DNA from: Rhynchosporium graminicola
Lineage: Eukaryota; Ascomycota; Leotiomycetes; Helotiales; Ploettnerulaceae
Direction: 5' to 3'
NCBI GenBank assembly: GCA_900074885.1
Contig: FJUW01000051.1
Span: 191,036-255,035 of the forward strand
DNA length: 64,000 bases
Below the pieces are notes generated by a model, which saw only the letters and a list, made by a program, of their open reading frames with translations, was not told the DNA's origin and did no database searches. Below are positions 1 to 12,073 of this stretch, one piece after another (within the stretch, counting starts at the first letter, position 1; every line of letters starts with the position of its first letter). A program made the position numbers and the translations under genes.

Positions 1-1863
1 GCAATAGTATACATGTTACGAGGCTGGACCAATTCGAGCCAGCAAAACAAGTCATAATGGTGGGTTTTAATGCCTTTTCCCTCGCCCAAGGATTTTTCGA
101 GGGGGTCTACAATGTACCAAAGCTTAGAGATAAGCGCTGTAGATTTGGAAGCTTGCTCAAAGTGTAGTAGATGGCCACTACGTTGTCATCGCCTCAGGTG
201 TGATTAATATCGGTAGAGGGGTGTGTGAGGTGGGTTGCGTGCGGTGCAAGATCTTCCTTCCAAGACCGTCGCTGAGGCAACGATCAATGATTTTTGCGCG
301 TGTCTCCTCGTCTTCTCCGAGTTTCACACCTATCATACGTAGATTATCTGCATGACGACGCTTGGGTGCCTAAGCCTAAGCAGCTTCTCGGAACGTTTGT
401 GATGTACCAGCGGTGATTTTTAAGCGCGCTGTATAGTGTACGAAAGCACGAGCTTGACATACAGAATTGAACAGCGAAAAAGAAGGGTAATTGGTAATAC
501 ATCTTCAGACTTTTCTACCCGCCGCTTTGAAACCGTTTCTTCTGAAAGTCGGCTGGAGGCCTCTGTTCCGGACCAAGAATATAGTCACATGACTGGGGAT
601 TCCTTCCATTTCATCCACATGTTGATAGTGCTGGTCTTGTACCACTCAAACAGATCAGATAGCGTCAGGCTATGATCGCATTGCGTCTCGGCGTATTGCA
701 GCTCGTCGGGAAGCATGTCTCTGATCATACGCAATGATTTTTCGGGATTTTGCCTCAGACTGCGCCTCACCATAGGAACGCATTCGCACTTCGCACTCGC
801 ATTGGCGAGTGCGTGCATGGTGGGCGGGCTGAGGGACATCCGATAGGTAATCTAGCTGAAGGCGCGCGACTGGCGGCGCTAAACGGACTGTATGCTGTAT
901 GCCATGAGCGGGAAAGTTCAGATGAAGCAGCGTTAAAGAACAAACAAGGACGAGGATTGGAAACTGGAACGCACGCATATATAGATCCCCATCCCCATTT
1001 CTCAATGCTCGCTGGACCAGACATAAGAACTACTTCAAAAGATGGCGACTTCAACTCATGTAAGCATTGGAGTAGGAGATCGTAAGGAGTGAAGAGCTCG
1101 TAAGAGAGATTACCACATGTCCCTACTGTGCTGAGGTCCGATCCAACAATACACATCATATCGCCTCTGCCTCTGATATTGACTTTTCGGTAGATCCGCC
1201 ACGCTTGATATAAATAAAATATCGCTTGCTGGCCAATGAATCTATGGGAACCCCCCTGTCCATTGTCCATCTGTGGCTAAGCCTTGATGTCCTGCAGACT
1301 GCGGACTGCGGACCGCAGACTGCTGCAGAAGTGCTGATGGGCGCGTGCCCCCAGGCGCCGGCTCCATTATGTACTAAGTACCCAGTAGCGAGCGTGCAGG
1401 TGGGACACGATGTGTACGAGCCCAAGAGAGACCCTTCATCTTGAAATCCTGCAACACCACACCACACCTGACTTCACCTCACCTCACCACACCAAACTAA
1501 CTCGATCTCCGTCCACCAGGTACTCAACTTGGTTAACTTCAAGCAACGACCCGACAATTGTGTGAGCAAACCAACTCATACCCAACTATACAATCAACAA
1601 TTCAATTAATTTCAATCGCGCAGCTATACTACACGGAGATTAAAGCGACGTTAGGTGCTTTGGCCGCGGATCATAGCAAAACATTAAGGGGGTCAACCTG
1701 GTCAATATGAGTGTATGTTTCAACCACTTCTCCCGTGCTTTCTTCACCTCACCTTTGCTACATCTTCTCGCCCCTTCTCCTCTTCACATCTGCATCCAGC
1801 CAAAAGCAATCCTACGAATATACTCCGACCAAGTTTCTCTGGTAGAAACAAAATACTAACATC
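1..1863. other. Gene-poor left edge and syntaxin upstream region
   Basis: I see no convincing complete gene here. Many short overlapping open frames occur on both strands, but none has a domain or a splice pattern I trust. A coding-like fragment at 178-369 is listed separately. A near-palindrome, ctgcgg-a-ccgcag, sits around 1305-1320 inside a CTGC-rich stretch. The last 400 bases are C/T-rich with runs of caccacacc and cttcacc, which is typical of a fungal promoter and 5' leader for the syntaxin gene that follows. Confidence 0.5.
178..369 (-). pseudogene. Coding-like fragment, possible last exon of an unknown gene
   Basis: On the minus strand a frame of about 63 codons runs from a splice-acceptor-like cttaggcttag to a TAG at 178-180. 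It reads as a charged, ordinary protein (LRMIGVKLGEDEETRAKII, then CLSDGLGRKILHR), unlike random translation. No initiator or matching upstream exon could be joined to it. It may be the last exon of a gene whose other exons I failed to find, or a remnant. I do not recognise the family. Confidence 0.2.
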
Positions 1864-3324
1864 ATGTCGCAGTACGGGTTAGTGATCCTTCCAGCCTCGA
1901 ATTCTGCCCAATGGTCGCACAACGAGATTGCCGAATCTTTGGACGACGTTGCGCACCCGATGATGCGGCACATTTGTATAACCACGGTCGGAGAATGGTA
2001 CTGATCATGCGTGAAATAGATACGGTGCCAAGGTTGCGAACCCTTATGATCAGAGAGGAGGCCAATCTCAACCCTATCAACAACCTGCCTACGGGGGTGC
2101 ACAATCGCCAAAATATGGCGGTCAACAATACGGTGCGCCAGCGATGGGACGAGACGACTATGCCGGTTAGTCTTGATTGTTCACTTGCATATAATGAGGA
2201 AGACGATGCTGATGTACCTTTTCTTCAGACCAAAATGTTGAGATGACCCCCCTCGCACAGAATGGCCAGCAGTTTGGACGACAAGCAGACCCGAATGCAA
2301 TCCTGAACGCCTGCATTGAAGTCAACAGAGGCATGCAAGATATACAACAGGCAATGCAGCTACTATCCAGGGACCACGCGAGCGCCATTGACAACCCTGG
2401 AGTCGAAACAAGCAGAAAGCTGGAGAACGCAAACAGTCAGATCGTGGCTATGTTCCGTGAATTGACTGGTAAAGTCAAGAGTATCAAGATGAAGCCAGAT
2501 TCCGGAACCCCTCGAAACTCGGCCCAGGTCGGAAAGGTTGATCGCGAGCTCAAGGAGCTGAGAGCCTCATACTTGGTTCTGGATGCGAGCTTCAACAAGA
2601 AGGTAAAGGAGCAGGCCATGCGTCAATACCGAATCGTTCGACCAGATGCCACAGAAGCAGAAGTTCAAGCAGCAGCCGAGCAGGACGGTCAACAGATGTT
2701 CGCGCAGGCAATGATGCAAAGCAATCGCCGAGGTCAAGCTCAAAGTGTGCTTTCCGAAGTCAAGAGCAGAAACGAGGCGATCAAAAAGATTGAAAGCCAG
2801 ATGATTGAACTTGCAGAGATGTTCCAGGATATGGATAACTTGGTTGTACAACAAGAGGCAGCGGTAGTGAATATCGAGCAGAAGGGAGAAGAGGTCGTTG
2901 ATAATATGGACAAAGGAAATGAGCAGATCGGAACGGCCATTGTCAGTGCGAGAAATACGAGGAAGTGGAAATGGTGGTGCTTGGGCATCTGTGGTATGTT
3001 CCCTCTGCTGTGCTCGGCACTCTCCAGCCGCGGTATCTGTGCTAACATATATCAGTTCTCATCATCATTGTTATCGTCGTTGTAATCCTCATCTACAAGT
3101 TCGTCATCCAGAACAACAATACCGGCGGCGCCAACAAAACCGCAGCTACCGCGAAACGCTTCATCCTCTCCGAGACCATCCCGCTCGAAAAACTCAGAAC
3201 CAGCGCAGACCGAGTTATTGCAGGCCAACCTTGGTCAAACGATGCCGTCCTATCAGGAAAGCCATACACACCTTCGGATGCCGTCATTCCGACTCTGAAG
3301 AAGTTCCGTCGTTTTGCCGCATAA
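1864..3324 (+). CDS. Sso1/Sso2-like plasma-membrane syntaxin (Qa-SNARE)
   Basis: This is a t-SNARE of the syntaxin 1/Sso family, which pairs with SNAP-25/Sec9 and a synaptobrevin to fuse secretory vesicles with the plasma membrane. The model has four exons: 1864-1877, 2020-2165, 2229-2993 and 3056-3324, giving 397 residues. The N-terminus is Gly/Tyr/Gln-rich (MSQYGYGAKV...), followed by the Habc helices. The SNARE motif begins near MIELAEMFQDMDNLVVQQEA, and the second Q of VVQQEA is near the zero layer. It ends in RKWKWWC before a hydrophobic span, VLIIIVIVVVILIYKFVI. The intron before that span has a ctaac branch site and cag acceptor (2994-3055). Oddly, about 70 residues follow the membrane span, whereas family members normally stop soon after it. 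The family call is firm; the first exon boundary is less so. Confidence 0.88.
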
Positions 3325-5824
3325 GCTCTCAACAGCAGGGAGATATCCAAAGAGTGGTGCTGGGCACATAACTACATATACATATATCGTTTTCTCCGTT
3401 TGGTCTGGCCTCGTCATTTTGTCGAAATCGTATTTTCGAAAAGCGCACGACACATTTCATGCGATAGAAGGACGTGGCACATTTGAGAGCATTCTGCATG
3501 GCGTTTGTTTTGTTATGTGAGCAGCAGTTGATCAATCAACCTCGCTTTTCACCGATAAATCCTGGAGACTCCCAAATCTTTTTGTTTGTACACATACTGC
3601 ACCACGGAGCCATCCGGATCTCTCGTTTTCTTTGCTTTGTGTTTTCGGAGGTTCAGGGGAGGTTGAGGGTAGAGGGTAGAGGGTTTGAGGTTCTGGCCTT
3701 TTATCGGATTTGAGGTCAAGCTTGCAAGTCTGGATTCGGCATGCTTGTGGAATGCATGGGGCGGTCGTGATTGGTGATTCGATTCTGAGCCCGAGGCCTG
3801 CGGAGAATAGTGGAAATGAAGTGAGCTCTGTCACTGTGATGCGAGCATGCGTTAGCTAGCATGTGGCAGGAAGGGAAGAGACAATAAAGGAAGGCAGAGT
3901 GAGATTGTTAAATAGGAACGTTTAATGCAATTTTTTTCGTTTCTTTGTCGATGAACTTACCCCTACCATTGATTTTGTCCAGGAGAAAACAAGTGTATTG
4001 AAACACGGCCGAATGCTCTCCAATGCTCTCGACTTTTCTTGAATACTAACTATATTATATAGCTCAGCCGACACCCTTCTATCTATGCTAGGTAACCTAC
4101 AAAACACGATATACGCGTCGCGGGGTAGGATAATTAACTCGGAGCTAGAATATGAGGGCTATCCTATGCGGACAATTACATCGATGTATACAACCCCACA
4201 TCAGTGGAGTAGAAATGAGTTAAATAACCAAAGAATCAGATTTCTGTACTAGAATAGCAAGCTCATCTTGCCATCTCATCTTCTCTAAAGAAAGGTAATC
4301 CTATCAATAGGAAGGTTACGCTTGGGCAGGCAGGTAGGGACTGCTGTTGAACTTTGTTCGGAGTTGAAGTCTCGACGAATATTGTGCGGTGAACTTTTAC
4401 CGAATTACTGCTTGCTTCCTAGGGAGGGTAAAGTAGGTAGGTGGGTGGCTGAGCGAGTCACTTCTTTTTAGATGTAGGCAGATACATAGGTGAGTGGGTA
4501 GGTAGGTCGTAGGTAAGGTAGTTTCTCCTTCAGAAAGAGAGAGGGAGATAGGTAGATGGATGGATGGATAGATGGATGGTATTTATCATGCAGTAGGAAA
4601 CATGTTCATCTACCTCTCTCTCTCTTTCATATCTGACATGTTCTGCTGATGAGGACTTTCGTATCGATATACATGTAAATATCTAACACCGGTACGATAT
4701 GCGCATCGATGTACATTAGTATCGGGAATTATGCTACTGAGTTTCATGCGTTTATTCATTTTATTGGTTTATCCATTTATTTACCTATTTATTCACCTAT
4801 TGGTCCACTTATTTATATATACATCTAGTAGTTCTCGTAGATTCATAGACTTTCAACGTAATCTTCTTGAATTTTCATGTGGAACGAGGTATACTTATAG
4901 CCAGGAAGTGGAGTGCACACAACAACAACATCTCGCATCATGTATTTCCGAGAGTTCGTGGTAGTTGGGAAATGATCGGGCTTAATCTTTTCCCCTTACT
5001 CTGCAAAGCATGTCATTGAGATCAGAATACCGCATGTTCTAGGCACAATAGAGCAAGTATTGCCTTGAGATATTGTAGATTTCGACTTTGATATGTTGAC
5101 GAGGACGTCTGGATCTCTCATGAGCTATGTGTATGTGTGTATGTGTGTATGTATACATGTTTCTAAGATCTCGTTCCATACCTACCTACCCAAGTACGAA
5201 GTACGTAGGTATTCATTCTATCCCAACGCATCCCTAACGCATCCCGCGCCCATGGAACTCACGACACGCAAACAAGAATCACAGAGCGCAGATACTAAAC
5301 ATGGATTACACGAGCAGAGACGAGTTTGTGCTCGACGTGGTAGGTATCTTGGGTAGGTAGGTAAGTAAGTATCTTACATAGCCACGCTCTGAATCGCTGG
5401 GGTTACGATCCCATTTTCTTTCCTTGCCTTCAATGTTTTTCTTGAAGTACTGTAGTAGGAAAGGCAGGGCATGGCAGGGCAGGGCATGGCACGGAACGGA
5501 CGTGAGAATCCCAGGGTTCGATTATTTTCTTTTTGGCTACAAGGATAAGTATAAGTGTGGTTATAAGCTTAACTATAACCTATACCGTGATATTTGTCTG
5601 ATTCGGAAATCGCTTGTGGCTCGAGGTCGAAGTCTGGGAAGCTAGCTAGGTAGCTAGATCTAGGCTCTGGTCCGTTCCATTCCCTCCTTTTATCCAATAC
5701 CACGTAGTAGCTATCGAGAGATAACTAAGTACCTCAGAATAGGGACTGGCAACAAAACACATTGATGTGATACGGTTTGATGTGATGTGATGTGATGTGG
5801 TAAGACTTCGTTCTATCGATGTGC
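3325..5824. other. Intergenic, AT-rich with short simple repeats
   Basis: This is a 2.5-kb stretch with no supported gene. It holds the 3' flank of the syntaxin gene and many short interrupted tracts of taggtagg, gatggatgg, ctctctct, gtatgtgt and ggcatggcagg (about 4430-4580, 4610-4630, 5130-5150 and 5460-5490). The short open frames here come largely from these tracts, for example an Ile/Leu/Phe-rich one near 4731-4964. Confidence 0.6.
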
Positions 5825-7024
5825 TTAATCTCCCGGTTTATCAGCTGTATCTGTATTCCCATCCACAGGTCCAGGTATCGATACGGTGGTGGGTATAGAT
5901 ACAGGTCCCAGATCCTCTCTGCTACCCCTCTGAACAACCCTCCTTAGGATGCCCATTTTACGATCAAATCCCTCCATAAGGAGCTGCATCTCCTCTTCTC
6001 CCGTCACACTTTCGCCCTCTCTCTCTTTCCCCTTCCCCTTCCCTCCACCATCTTCACCCCTACCCTCCAACTCCCCATGCCCATCTAAATCCAACCCCAC
6101 CCCCTCAACCCTCAACATCATCCCCGCACCCAAACCAGCAGGACTCTCCCCATCCTCTCCACCCTCCTTATCCCACATCGGCGCCTTGCTTATCTCCGCA
6201 CTCACAACCTGCCACTGGGGACTAAGAGAACTGATTTTCGTAACCGCATCACCGGTGGAATTGATGTCGATAATCAAGACTCTTTCTTCGCGAGTCGGTG
6301 GTTCGCTTTTGAGGGGATTTACTTTCTCTTTCTCTCTACCCTTGATCTTGCTTTTGGGCTCTCGATCTTCGGTGCCCGTACGCTGTGAGGTATTGCGTTT
6401 CTGGAAATTCCTAGATCTGGGGTTTGTGTTTAGGGTTGGGTGAGAGGGCCGGGGTGCGTCACTGCTGCTATTGGTCCCCGTCTCGATCCCTTTTGTCCCT
6501 TCCTCTTCTTCCTCCCCATCCTCCTTACTGTCCTCATCTTCCTCTCCTTCAGTCTGTTCAACCACATCCCCTTCCTCCCTCCCACCGCTCTGCATCTGCC
6601 ATTCGACAGCCCTACCCACACACCCCGTGAAAACTTCACTAACATCATCATCCGCAAAGATATAATGTACTCTACTCGGATGATGCGTACTCTGCTTGCC
6701 GTTGCTCAAATCATCAATCAACATGAAAAAGGGCTCAAACGGCGGCCGCTCAACCTCCTTACTCCCATCCCTCTGTGCATCTAGTCCTGATTTTATCTCT
6801 GCCTGATCTTGATCTTTGTTTCGGATTTGGGAGGGAGGTTCAGCGTAGGATTGTGGTTGGGACTCGATTTCTCCTAAACTGTGATCTCGTTTTCCTGGTT
6901 GTTGTGTTATAATTTTATCCCGACTCTGACTCGGCCCTGTAATCGAAGGCGAGAAAGATCGTGTATGTGTAGATGAGGAAGAAGGGCCGAATGGTATTGG
7001 CGGAGGTATAGCTGGAGGAGACAT
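5825..7024 (-). CDS. Conserved hypothetical acidic fungal protein
   Basis: This is a single-exon frame of 399 residues, from ATG at 7024 to TAA at 5825-5827. I cannot name a function. The N-terminus is Pro/Ser-rich. A hydrophobic core near residues 93-116 (FEPFFMLIDDLSN, then VHYIFADDDVSEVF) looks like a folded conserved motif. It is followed by a long Glu/Asp-rich linker (EEDEDSKEDGEEEEEG) and a second ordered block near 245-280 (RVLIIDINSTGDAVTKISSL, then WQVVSAEISKAP). The C-terminal third is charged and Gly-rich, with one more helical segment (MQLLMEGFDRKMGILRRVV). The antisense strand shows Pro/Ser/Leu-rich frames that are shadows of the biased composition. The FEPFF...VHYIF core resembles ascomycete hypothetical proteins I have seen, without a known role. 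Confidence 0.7.
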   Translation of the reverse strand: MSPPAIPPPIPFGPSSSSTHTRSFSPSITGPSQSRDKIITQQPGKRDHSLGEIESQPQSYAEPPSQIRNKDQDQAEIKSGLDAQRDGSKEVERPPFEPFFMLIDDLSNGKQSTHHPSRVHYIFADDDVSEVFTGCVGRAVEWQMQSGGREEGDVVEQTEGEEDEDSKEDGEEEEEGTKGIETGTNSSSDAPRPSHPTLNTNPRSRNFQKRNTSQRTGTEDREPKSKIKGREKEKVNPLKSEPPTREERVLIIDINSTGDAVTKISSLSPQWQVVSAEISKAPMWDKEGGEDGESPAGLGAGMMLRVEGVGLDLDGHGELEGRGEDGGGKGKGKEREGESVTGEEEMQLLMEGFDRKMGILRRVVQRGSREDLGPVSIPTTVSIPGPVDGNTDTADKPGD

Positions 7025-7844
7025 AACTTTCGTATCTGCTTCTGGGGAAATCGAGGCTTTGCGCGTCTGTTTCGTCTCGGGAGTTTCCTTTGAGGTTTAT
7101 ATTTCGAAATGACCCTGCGTGGTGTTTCCTTTGCGACCCTCTGTAATCGGTAGTTGCACTCGCTTTCGAAGCTACCGATGAGCTGATCGGGGGACGCTGG
7201 TATTCTAGAGAAGGCTGATTTTAGTTTGGGATGGGCCGATGAGGATTGTTCGCTGAATATGTAATTTGGTTTCCTGTTGGAGTTCTTTCAAATGTTCAAG
7301 GAAGTTGGACGTCTGGCTTCCCAAATGAAGCTTTTCGAAGCCAACAAAGGACTGGTAGTTGGTGATCGCTGGATGTAGGACGTTTGTAGAGTCAGATTTC
7401 AATAAGTGTTGAGCTCTAGCTCGCAAGGCTGTCCTGAGCCTTGCCGAGCCTAGCTTCCGATCTAAGCTCCGGCTAACTCCGGGTACGGGCCGGTTAGGTA
7501 GATTATCGATCAAAAGTGGAGACTCTCTTTCTCTACCTCCTCGAGCTACCTAATCTGCTCCATATAAAAAGCACTAAGGGAGTCGTAAACAAGCCTATCT
7601 TTGATACTCATTCCCTGGTATCTGTTGTCGTCCGAAGTCTTCAATCGATAGATATTCTGATGTCTGAGTTTGATTTATTTAGATTTCGTTCCATTTCGTT
7701 CCGTTCAGACTGTGCTTGCTTGCTATGTTCAACACTCTATACGAGAGTATTCAACCATTCCATATGCCACGTCCATAAACTCCCGACGCTGTCCCCCTAA
7801 AACATTCCATGCCAATCCATACAGATCATATTTACATCAGCCCA
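7025..7844. other. Intergenic between two minus-strand genes
   Basis: These 820 bases hold the 5' side of the acidic hypothetical gene and the 3' side of the aspartic protease gene. A minus-strand open frame at 7205-7513 (102 residues) has no recognisable domain or start context. I see no other structure. Confidence 0.5.
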
Positions 7845-9673
7845 TCACAATAAAGCAAAGAAACCCCCACCTAGACCCATCATTCCCAGCGAAACAACAC
7901 CAACAACGATTCTCGACCTAGCAAAAGGCTCCGGCCCAGCACCTCCAGCATTCTTCTTGCCCGTACTCGAAGGCTTAGCCGTAGCAGCAAACCCACTAGC
8001 AGCATTGAGCCCCGTAGCCTGAGGATTATAAGTTGGTGCCACATTGCCAGTGCCAGTCGCAGAGCCGCCCGAAACTCGAGGAGCGCCAGTAGCAGTCTGC
8101 GTCACGGCCGCATTGCCAGATGCCTGCACAGCGTTAGGGATAGCTGCCCCAGCACTAGCGAATGAAACAACGTTCGAATCGGTGGAGTTGAAATCAGTCT
8201 GGGCGAGAGCAATCTGGTTGTTGGCAAGATCATAGACAGCGTATGCAGAGCGAAGGAAAGTGTCTCCGAATAGCACGGGAAGATCTCCTGCAGCTTGGAT
8301 GCCGAGTTGGCATGCAGCTTGGCCATTGGTGTATTTTGGTTGACGACCATTGGCGAAGATCAATGGGAGTACGAGATCGGAAACTTGTACTTTGATGACT
8401 GGACCCCCTTGGCCACCGAATCCGTAGTTGAGAGTTCCGTCGACTTTGGCAAGATCACAAGGGACGATGACGGCACCAACTTGGTTGTTGACGGTAGCTC
8501 CTAGCTCCTCGAAGACTGCAGCAGCGACATCATCCGGGAGGAGAGTGATTGTAGTTCCGGAATCGAGAATCGCAGCTACAGCATAGTCTTTTGGTGTCAA
8601 CTGGTCGGTTCCTGAAGGACTGGTGGCTGACATGGAAGTGAACGCTACTGTGAAGGAAGTAATGCGACCGCGCCTGGAACTGGGATAGACTTTGACCGAG
8701 ATCAAGTCGCCAGTGTACTTTGCAGTATCAACGCCACCAAAGAGAATCGAACCAGTGCTTGATTCTTTAGATAATTAGCAAATGATCGTTATCTTCGCGA
8801 TGGATCGACTCACCCAAATCATTCAACCACAAGCTGTAAGCAGTAGTTTTGACCAAACCTTGGTTGACCAAAGCCAAAGGCAAGTTAGGGTAAACAGTTC
8901 CATTACCAGTATCGATGTTGGCCTCGGAAGTGTTGTATCCAATACCCATAATACCTGTGCCAATCGTGGTATCCAACGCAATACCCATCTGGAACTGCGA
9001 AAGTGTAGCTCCACCGATCGTGAAGGTATCCTGGAAGTAATCACCTACAGCACCACTACCATCTACATATGAGATATTGAAATCGTTCTTGCCGACATCG
9101 AGGAAGGTGGAGGACTTCTTATAGTCGACTGTGAATTGTTAGTTTGTTCTTCTAGGTAGCAGAACGTATATCAGAGTTCTGCGGGGAGATCGCAATCTAG
9201 GTTACTTCCTCCCTCCCGCAACTCAAATCATAATTCCAGGAACAACCCAGTTTAATTTGAAGACGTTATAGATTCTACTCACATTGACCGTTTGGACATC
9301 CCCCCTCCCTAGCATTCCCACAAAGTGCCGCCTCCGCAGCAGCGACCCACACATCCGAACTGCCTGTATCAATCTGCAACGCCAATTGCTGGCCCGGTGT
9401 TCCTACAGTTACATTGGCGAAGTATAGACCCTGGAGACGGGCATTTGTCAAGTCGGCAGTGACGGTATCGGCGCGTTCGGTGAGGATGTGCGAGTCGAGA
9501 CCGAGAGCTCGGGCGCGCAGATGGGCTTGTCGTTGTTGGAGTTGGGCGGTTTGAACGCTGGGTGAGCGGACGATGTCGAATTGAACGGTGGCGAGTGTGA
9601 GGGGGAGGGAGAGGAGGAGGGCGAGTGTTGAGAGTAGTGCCATGGTTGCGAATTTCACGAGGGAGGTTTGCAA
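7845..9673 (-). CDS. Secreted GPI-type aspartic protease (pepsin family A1)
   Basis: This is a pepsin-family endopeptidase (MEROPS A1) predicted to be secreted and membrane- or wall-anchored, like yapsins. Three exons on the minus strand, 9673-9283, 9128-8814 and 8764-7845, give 541 residues. A signal peptide covers about residues 11-29 (MALLSTLALLLSLPLTLA) and a propeptide follows. The first catalytic motif, DTGSSDVW, starts at D102 and the second, ILDSGTTITLL, has its Asp near residue 303. FGGVDTAKYTGDL precedes it, as is usual in this family. After the catalytic domain a Thr/Ser/Ala/Gly-rich stalk leads to a C-terminal hydrophobic stretch (IVVGVVSLGMMGLGGGFFAL) fitting a GPI signal. The introns are 154 and 49 bases and both start with gtgagt. 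Splicing restores one continuous frame through all conserved motifs, so the model is well supported. Confidence 0.92.
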
Positions 9674-9770
9674 TTTATCTTGAGGTTGACCGTTGAGGAA
9701 GGAGAGATCGAAGAAGAAAAGAGGTTCGGTCGACCTTCAAATCCGAATTCGAAAGCAGGCAGGGAGGGTG

Positions 9771-9799
9771 TAGGTAGGTAGGTAGGTAGGTAGGTAGGT
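9771..9799. repeat. TAGG tetranucleotide microsatellite
   Basis: About seven tandem copies of TAGG lie in the 5' leader or promoter of the aspartic protease gene. The same motif recurs at 57339-57364 and, as its complement CCTA, at 10713-10822. Confidence 0.9.
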
Positions 9800-10712
9800 G
9801 AGTAAGCAAACAAAAGATGTTTAGGTATCTAGGGAGGTATCGAAAGAGAGAAAGAAAAGCACGCAACAAAGAAGAGCGGGAATGAAAAACAAAGGTGAAA
9901 GGGAAGAGAAAAGTGAAGGTGAGTGTGAGGGTGAATCGAGAGAATTAGGGCAGTTGATTTGATTTCATATTAGGCAAGGCCGGCCAGCAGGCGGGCAGAC
10001 CAACATAACATAGCGTAGCGCAGCGCAGGGCGATCTGGATTACTGGCTCGGAAGCTGGAATCCTACAAGTACTGCGACTGCGACTGCGACTGCGGCTGCG
10101 CTTCGATGACGCCAACAGGGTCTGGATGATGGATGGATATAACTGGGCCGCTGGAGCAAAGATGCGCAGCGCAGCCAAGCTTAGGTAAGGTACAGGTACC
10201 GGTACAGGTAAATTTACAGGTAGATTTGCGGGTTCGCTACGGTACGGGTAAGGTAGGTAAATATTTGTGTTGAAGCCATGATGGTAGATGGTGGATTGTG
10301 GATTATTCAGCATTTGTTGATTCCATTCCATTCCATTCAATGGTTGGTATGATTATCCTACAATGCTCATTCCTGCAGTAAAGTACCTACCTAGGAAACC
10401 AGGTCTCTAACTATCTTTACTATGCAAGTTTGACTCGCCGGTTCGACGATAAACCCTCAGTCAGGATTTCAAGGTTAATGTCTGCCTGCAAGCATGCATG
10501 CGGGCACAACTCTATATAATATCCAAACAAGCCTTTCAGCCCAGGATTGGCAGTCAGTCAGTGCCTTAATAAGTTAATTCCCTATCTACCTACCTACCAA
10601 CACACACATGTACGCAAGCCCTTTCAAAGGTATCAGGAAGCGCTGGGCTGGCTCGGCTCCGTGGGATTTCATTCCTTAGGAATCCTTATCTACCATCCCT
10701 CGAAGTATCATA

Positions 10713-10822
10713 CTTACCTACCTACTTACCTACCTACCTACTACTTACCTACCTACCTACCTACCTACCTACCTACCTACCTACCTACCTACCTACCTAC
10801 CTACCTACCTACCTACCCTACC
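10713..10822. repeat. Long CTAC (TAGG complement) microsatellite
   Basis: A run of some 110 bases is built almost entirely of ctac/ttac tetramers, with minor interruptions at the left end (cttac, ctactactt) and an uninterrupted right half. It opens an artificial frame reading LPTYLPTY. It is the longest pure microsatellite in the window. Confidence 0.95.
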
Positions 10823-12073
10823 TATGATGCTATCTCTCCCAAGAAAGGTACCTGTCACGGCCACACAGACTTTGGCGCCACACCTGCCTGCCGCATACCT
10901 GTCATATACATACCTTGCCCGACCCCGAATGCCCGAGTTGAGGAGAACAGAGAAACCTTCATATCGGCTCGCTCCATCCATCCATCCAATACCGCACAAC
11001 CTCTCCCAGCGAGCAAGCAACCAACCCCCACCCCCACTCACCCCCCACATCCAGGCTTTCAGATGCCAAGCCCCATCAGAAAAAAAAAAAAGCTTAGCTA
11101 GCAGCCTCGCAGTCTCGCAATCCACCCCCGGACGGACGAGCCGGCAAGCACATCCATCCCGGAATCAAGCTTGATCCAGTTCTATAGGCACTGCACTGCT
11201 GTAGTTGCAGCTGGATGCACGTGGCGGTGCATCGCATCACATCACCACACCACACAACCCAAACATAACTCAATCCATCCCTCTCCATTTAACCCATTTC
11301 CCGATTTCCCAAGGTAAGCAAAGGGTCCAAGGGAGGTTTGAACGAACTCCCCTGAAACCACGAGCCACTCCCGATTCAGGTAGTATAGTATAGTATAGTA
11401 CATCCGCGCGAAACCACACGGGATCGAATCCAATCGAACTAATCATCCTTGGGGTTCCCGTTCAATGTACTTACCTTACCTTACGTCCCAGGTTAGGACG
11501 GGACGGGATGGGATGAAATGGGATGGGAGGGGAGGGGAGGGGACGTGCAGTGCGCGTCGTCAGCGCTTCCTCGTCAGCTTTTGTTGCCACTTTACTCTAC
11601 TTATACCAGCAAAGACGTCACGATAGCAGCGTACTGTAGGTAGGTAATCTAGATAACACAGGTGCTTTTGGGTGGCCATGAGATCGAGTTGATTGAGTAG
11701 AGTTGACTTGGCTTGAGTTGAAGTCAGCTGATTCGAGCTTCGAGTTGACTTGATGGACGTAGGTGATGCCTCACTCAACTCGGCACTACACAACGCACCT
11801 GACGACGCTGGACGGCAGCAACATATACATATACCTCACGCTACGTCCCGTCCGAGTAACACTTCGTAAAGCACGCTTGAAGACTGTAGAGGAGATGGGC
11901 AGGAATTCATGATATGCTTTTTTACCATCCTGATGCTATGCTCTGCTATGGTACACACTGATGCAAATATATCAGACATTCCCTTCCCTCACACCCCTTC
12001 CTGTCCTGTCCTGTCCTGTCCCGTCCCATCCTGTCCTACCCTGTCCGCTCCTCACCATATCCGACCGGTCCAA

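Larger units (their letters stand above)
9674..12073. other. Intergenic, low-complexity
   Basis: This 2.4-kb stretch between an upstream promoter and a downstream gene end has no supported gene. It is crowded with short tandem tracts: TAGG (9771-9799), ctgcga (about 10070-10095), a long CTAC array (10713-10822), gtata (about 11382-11400), gggatggg/ggggaggg (about 11490-11540) and cctgt (12000-12050). Open frames here, such as Pro/Thr/Tyr/Leu repeats, are translations of the microsatellites. Confidence 0.7.

Noticed and set aside
5949..6784. Pro/Ser/Leu-rich plus-strand frames
   Set aside because: They are antisense to the acidic hypothetical gene and arise from its GAG/GGA-rich codons.
10547..11101. 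184-codon plus-strand frame with LPTY repeats
   Set aside because: It is a translation of the CTAC microsatellite with no domain or splice support.
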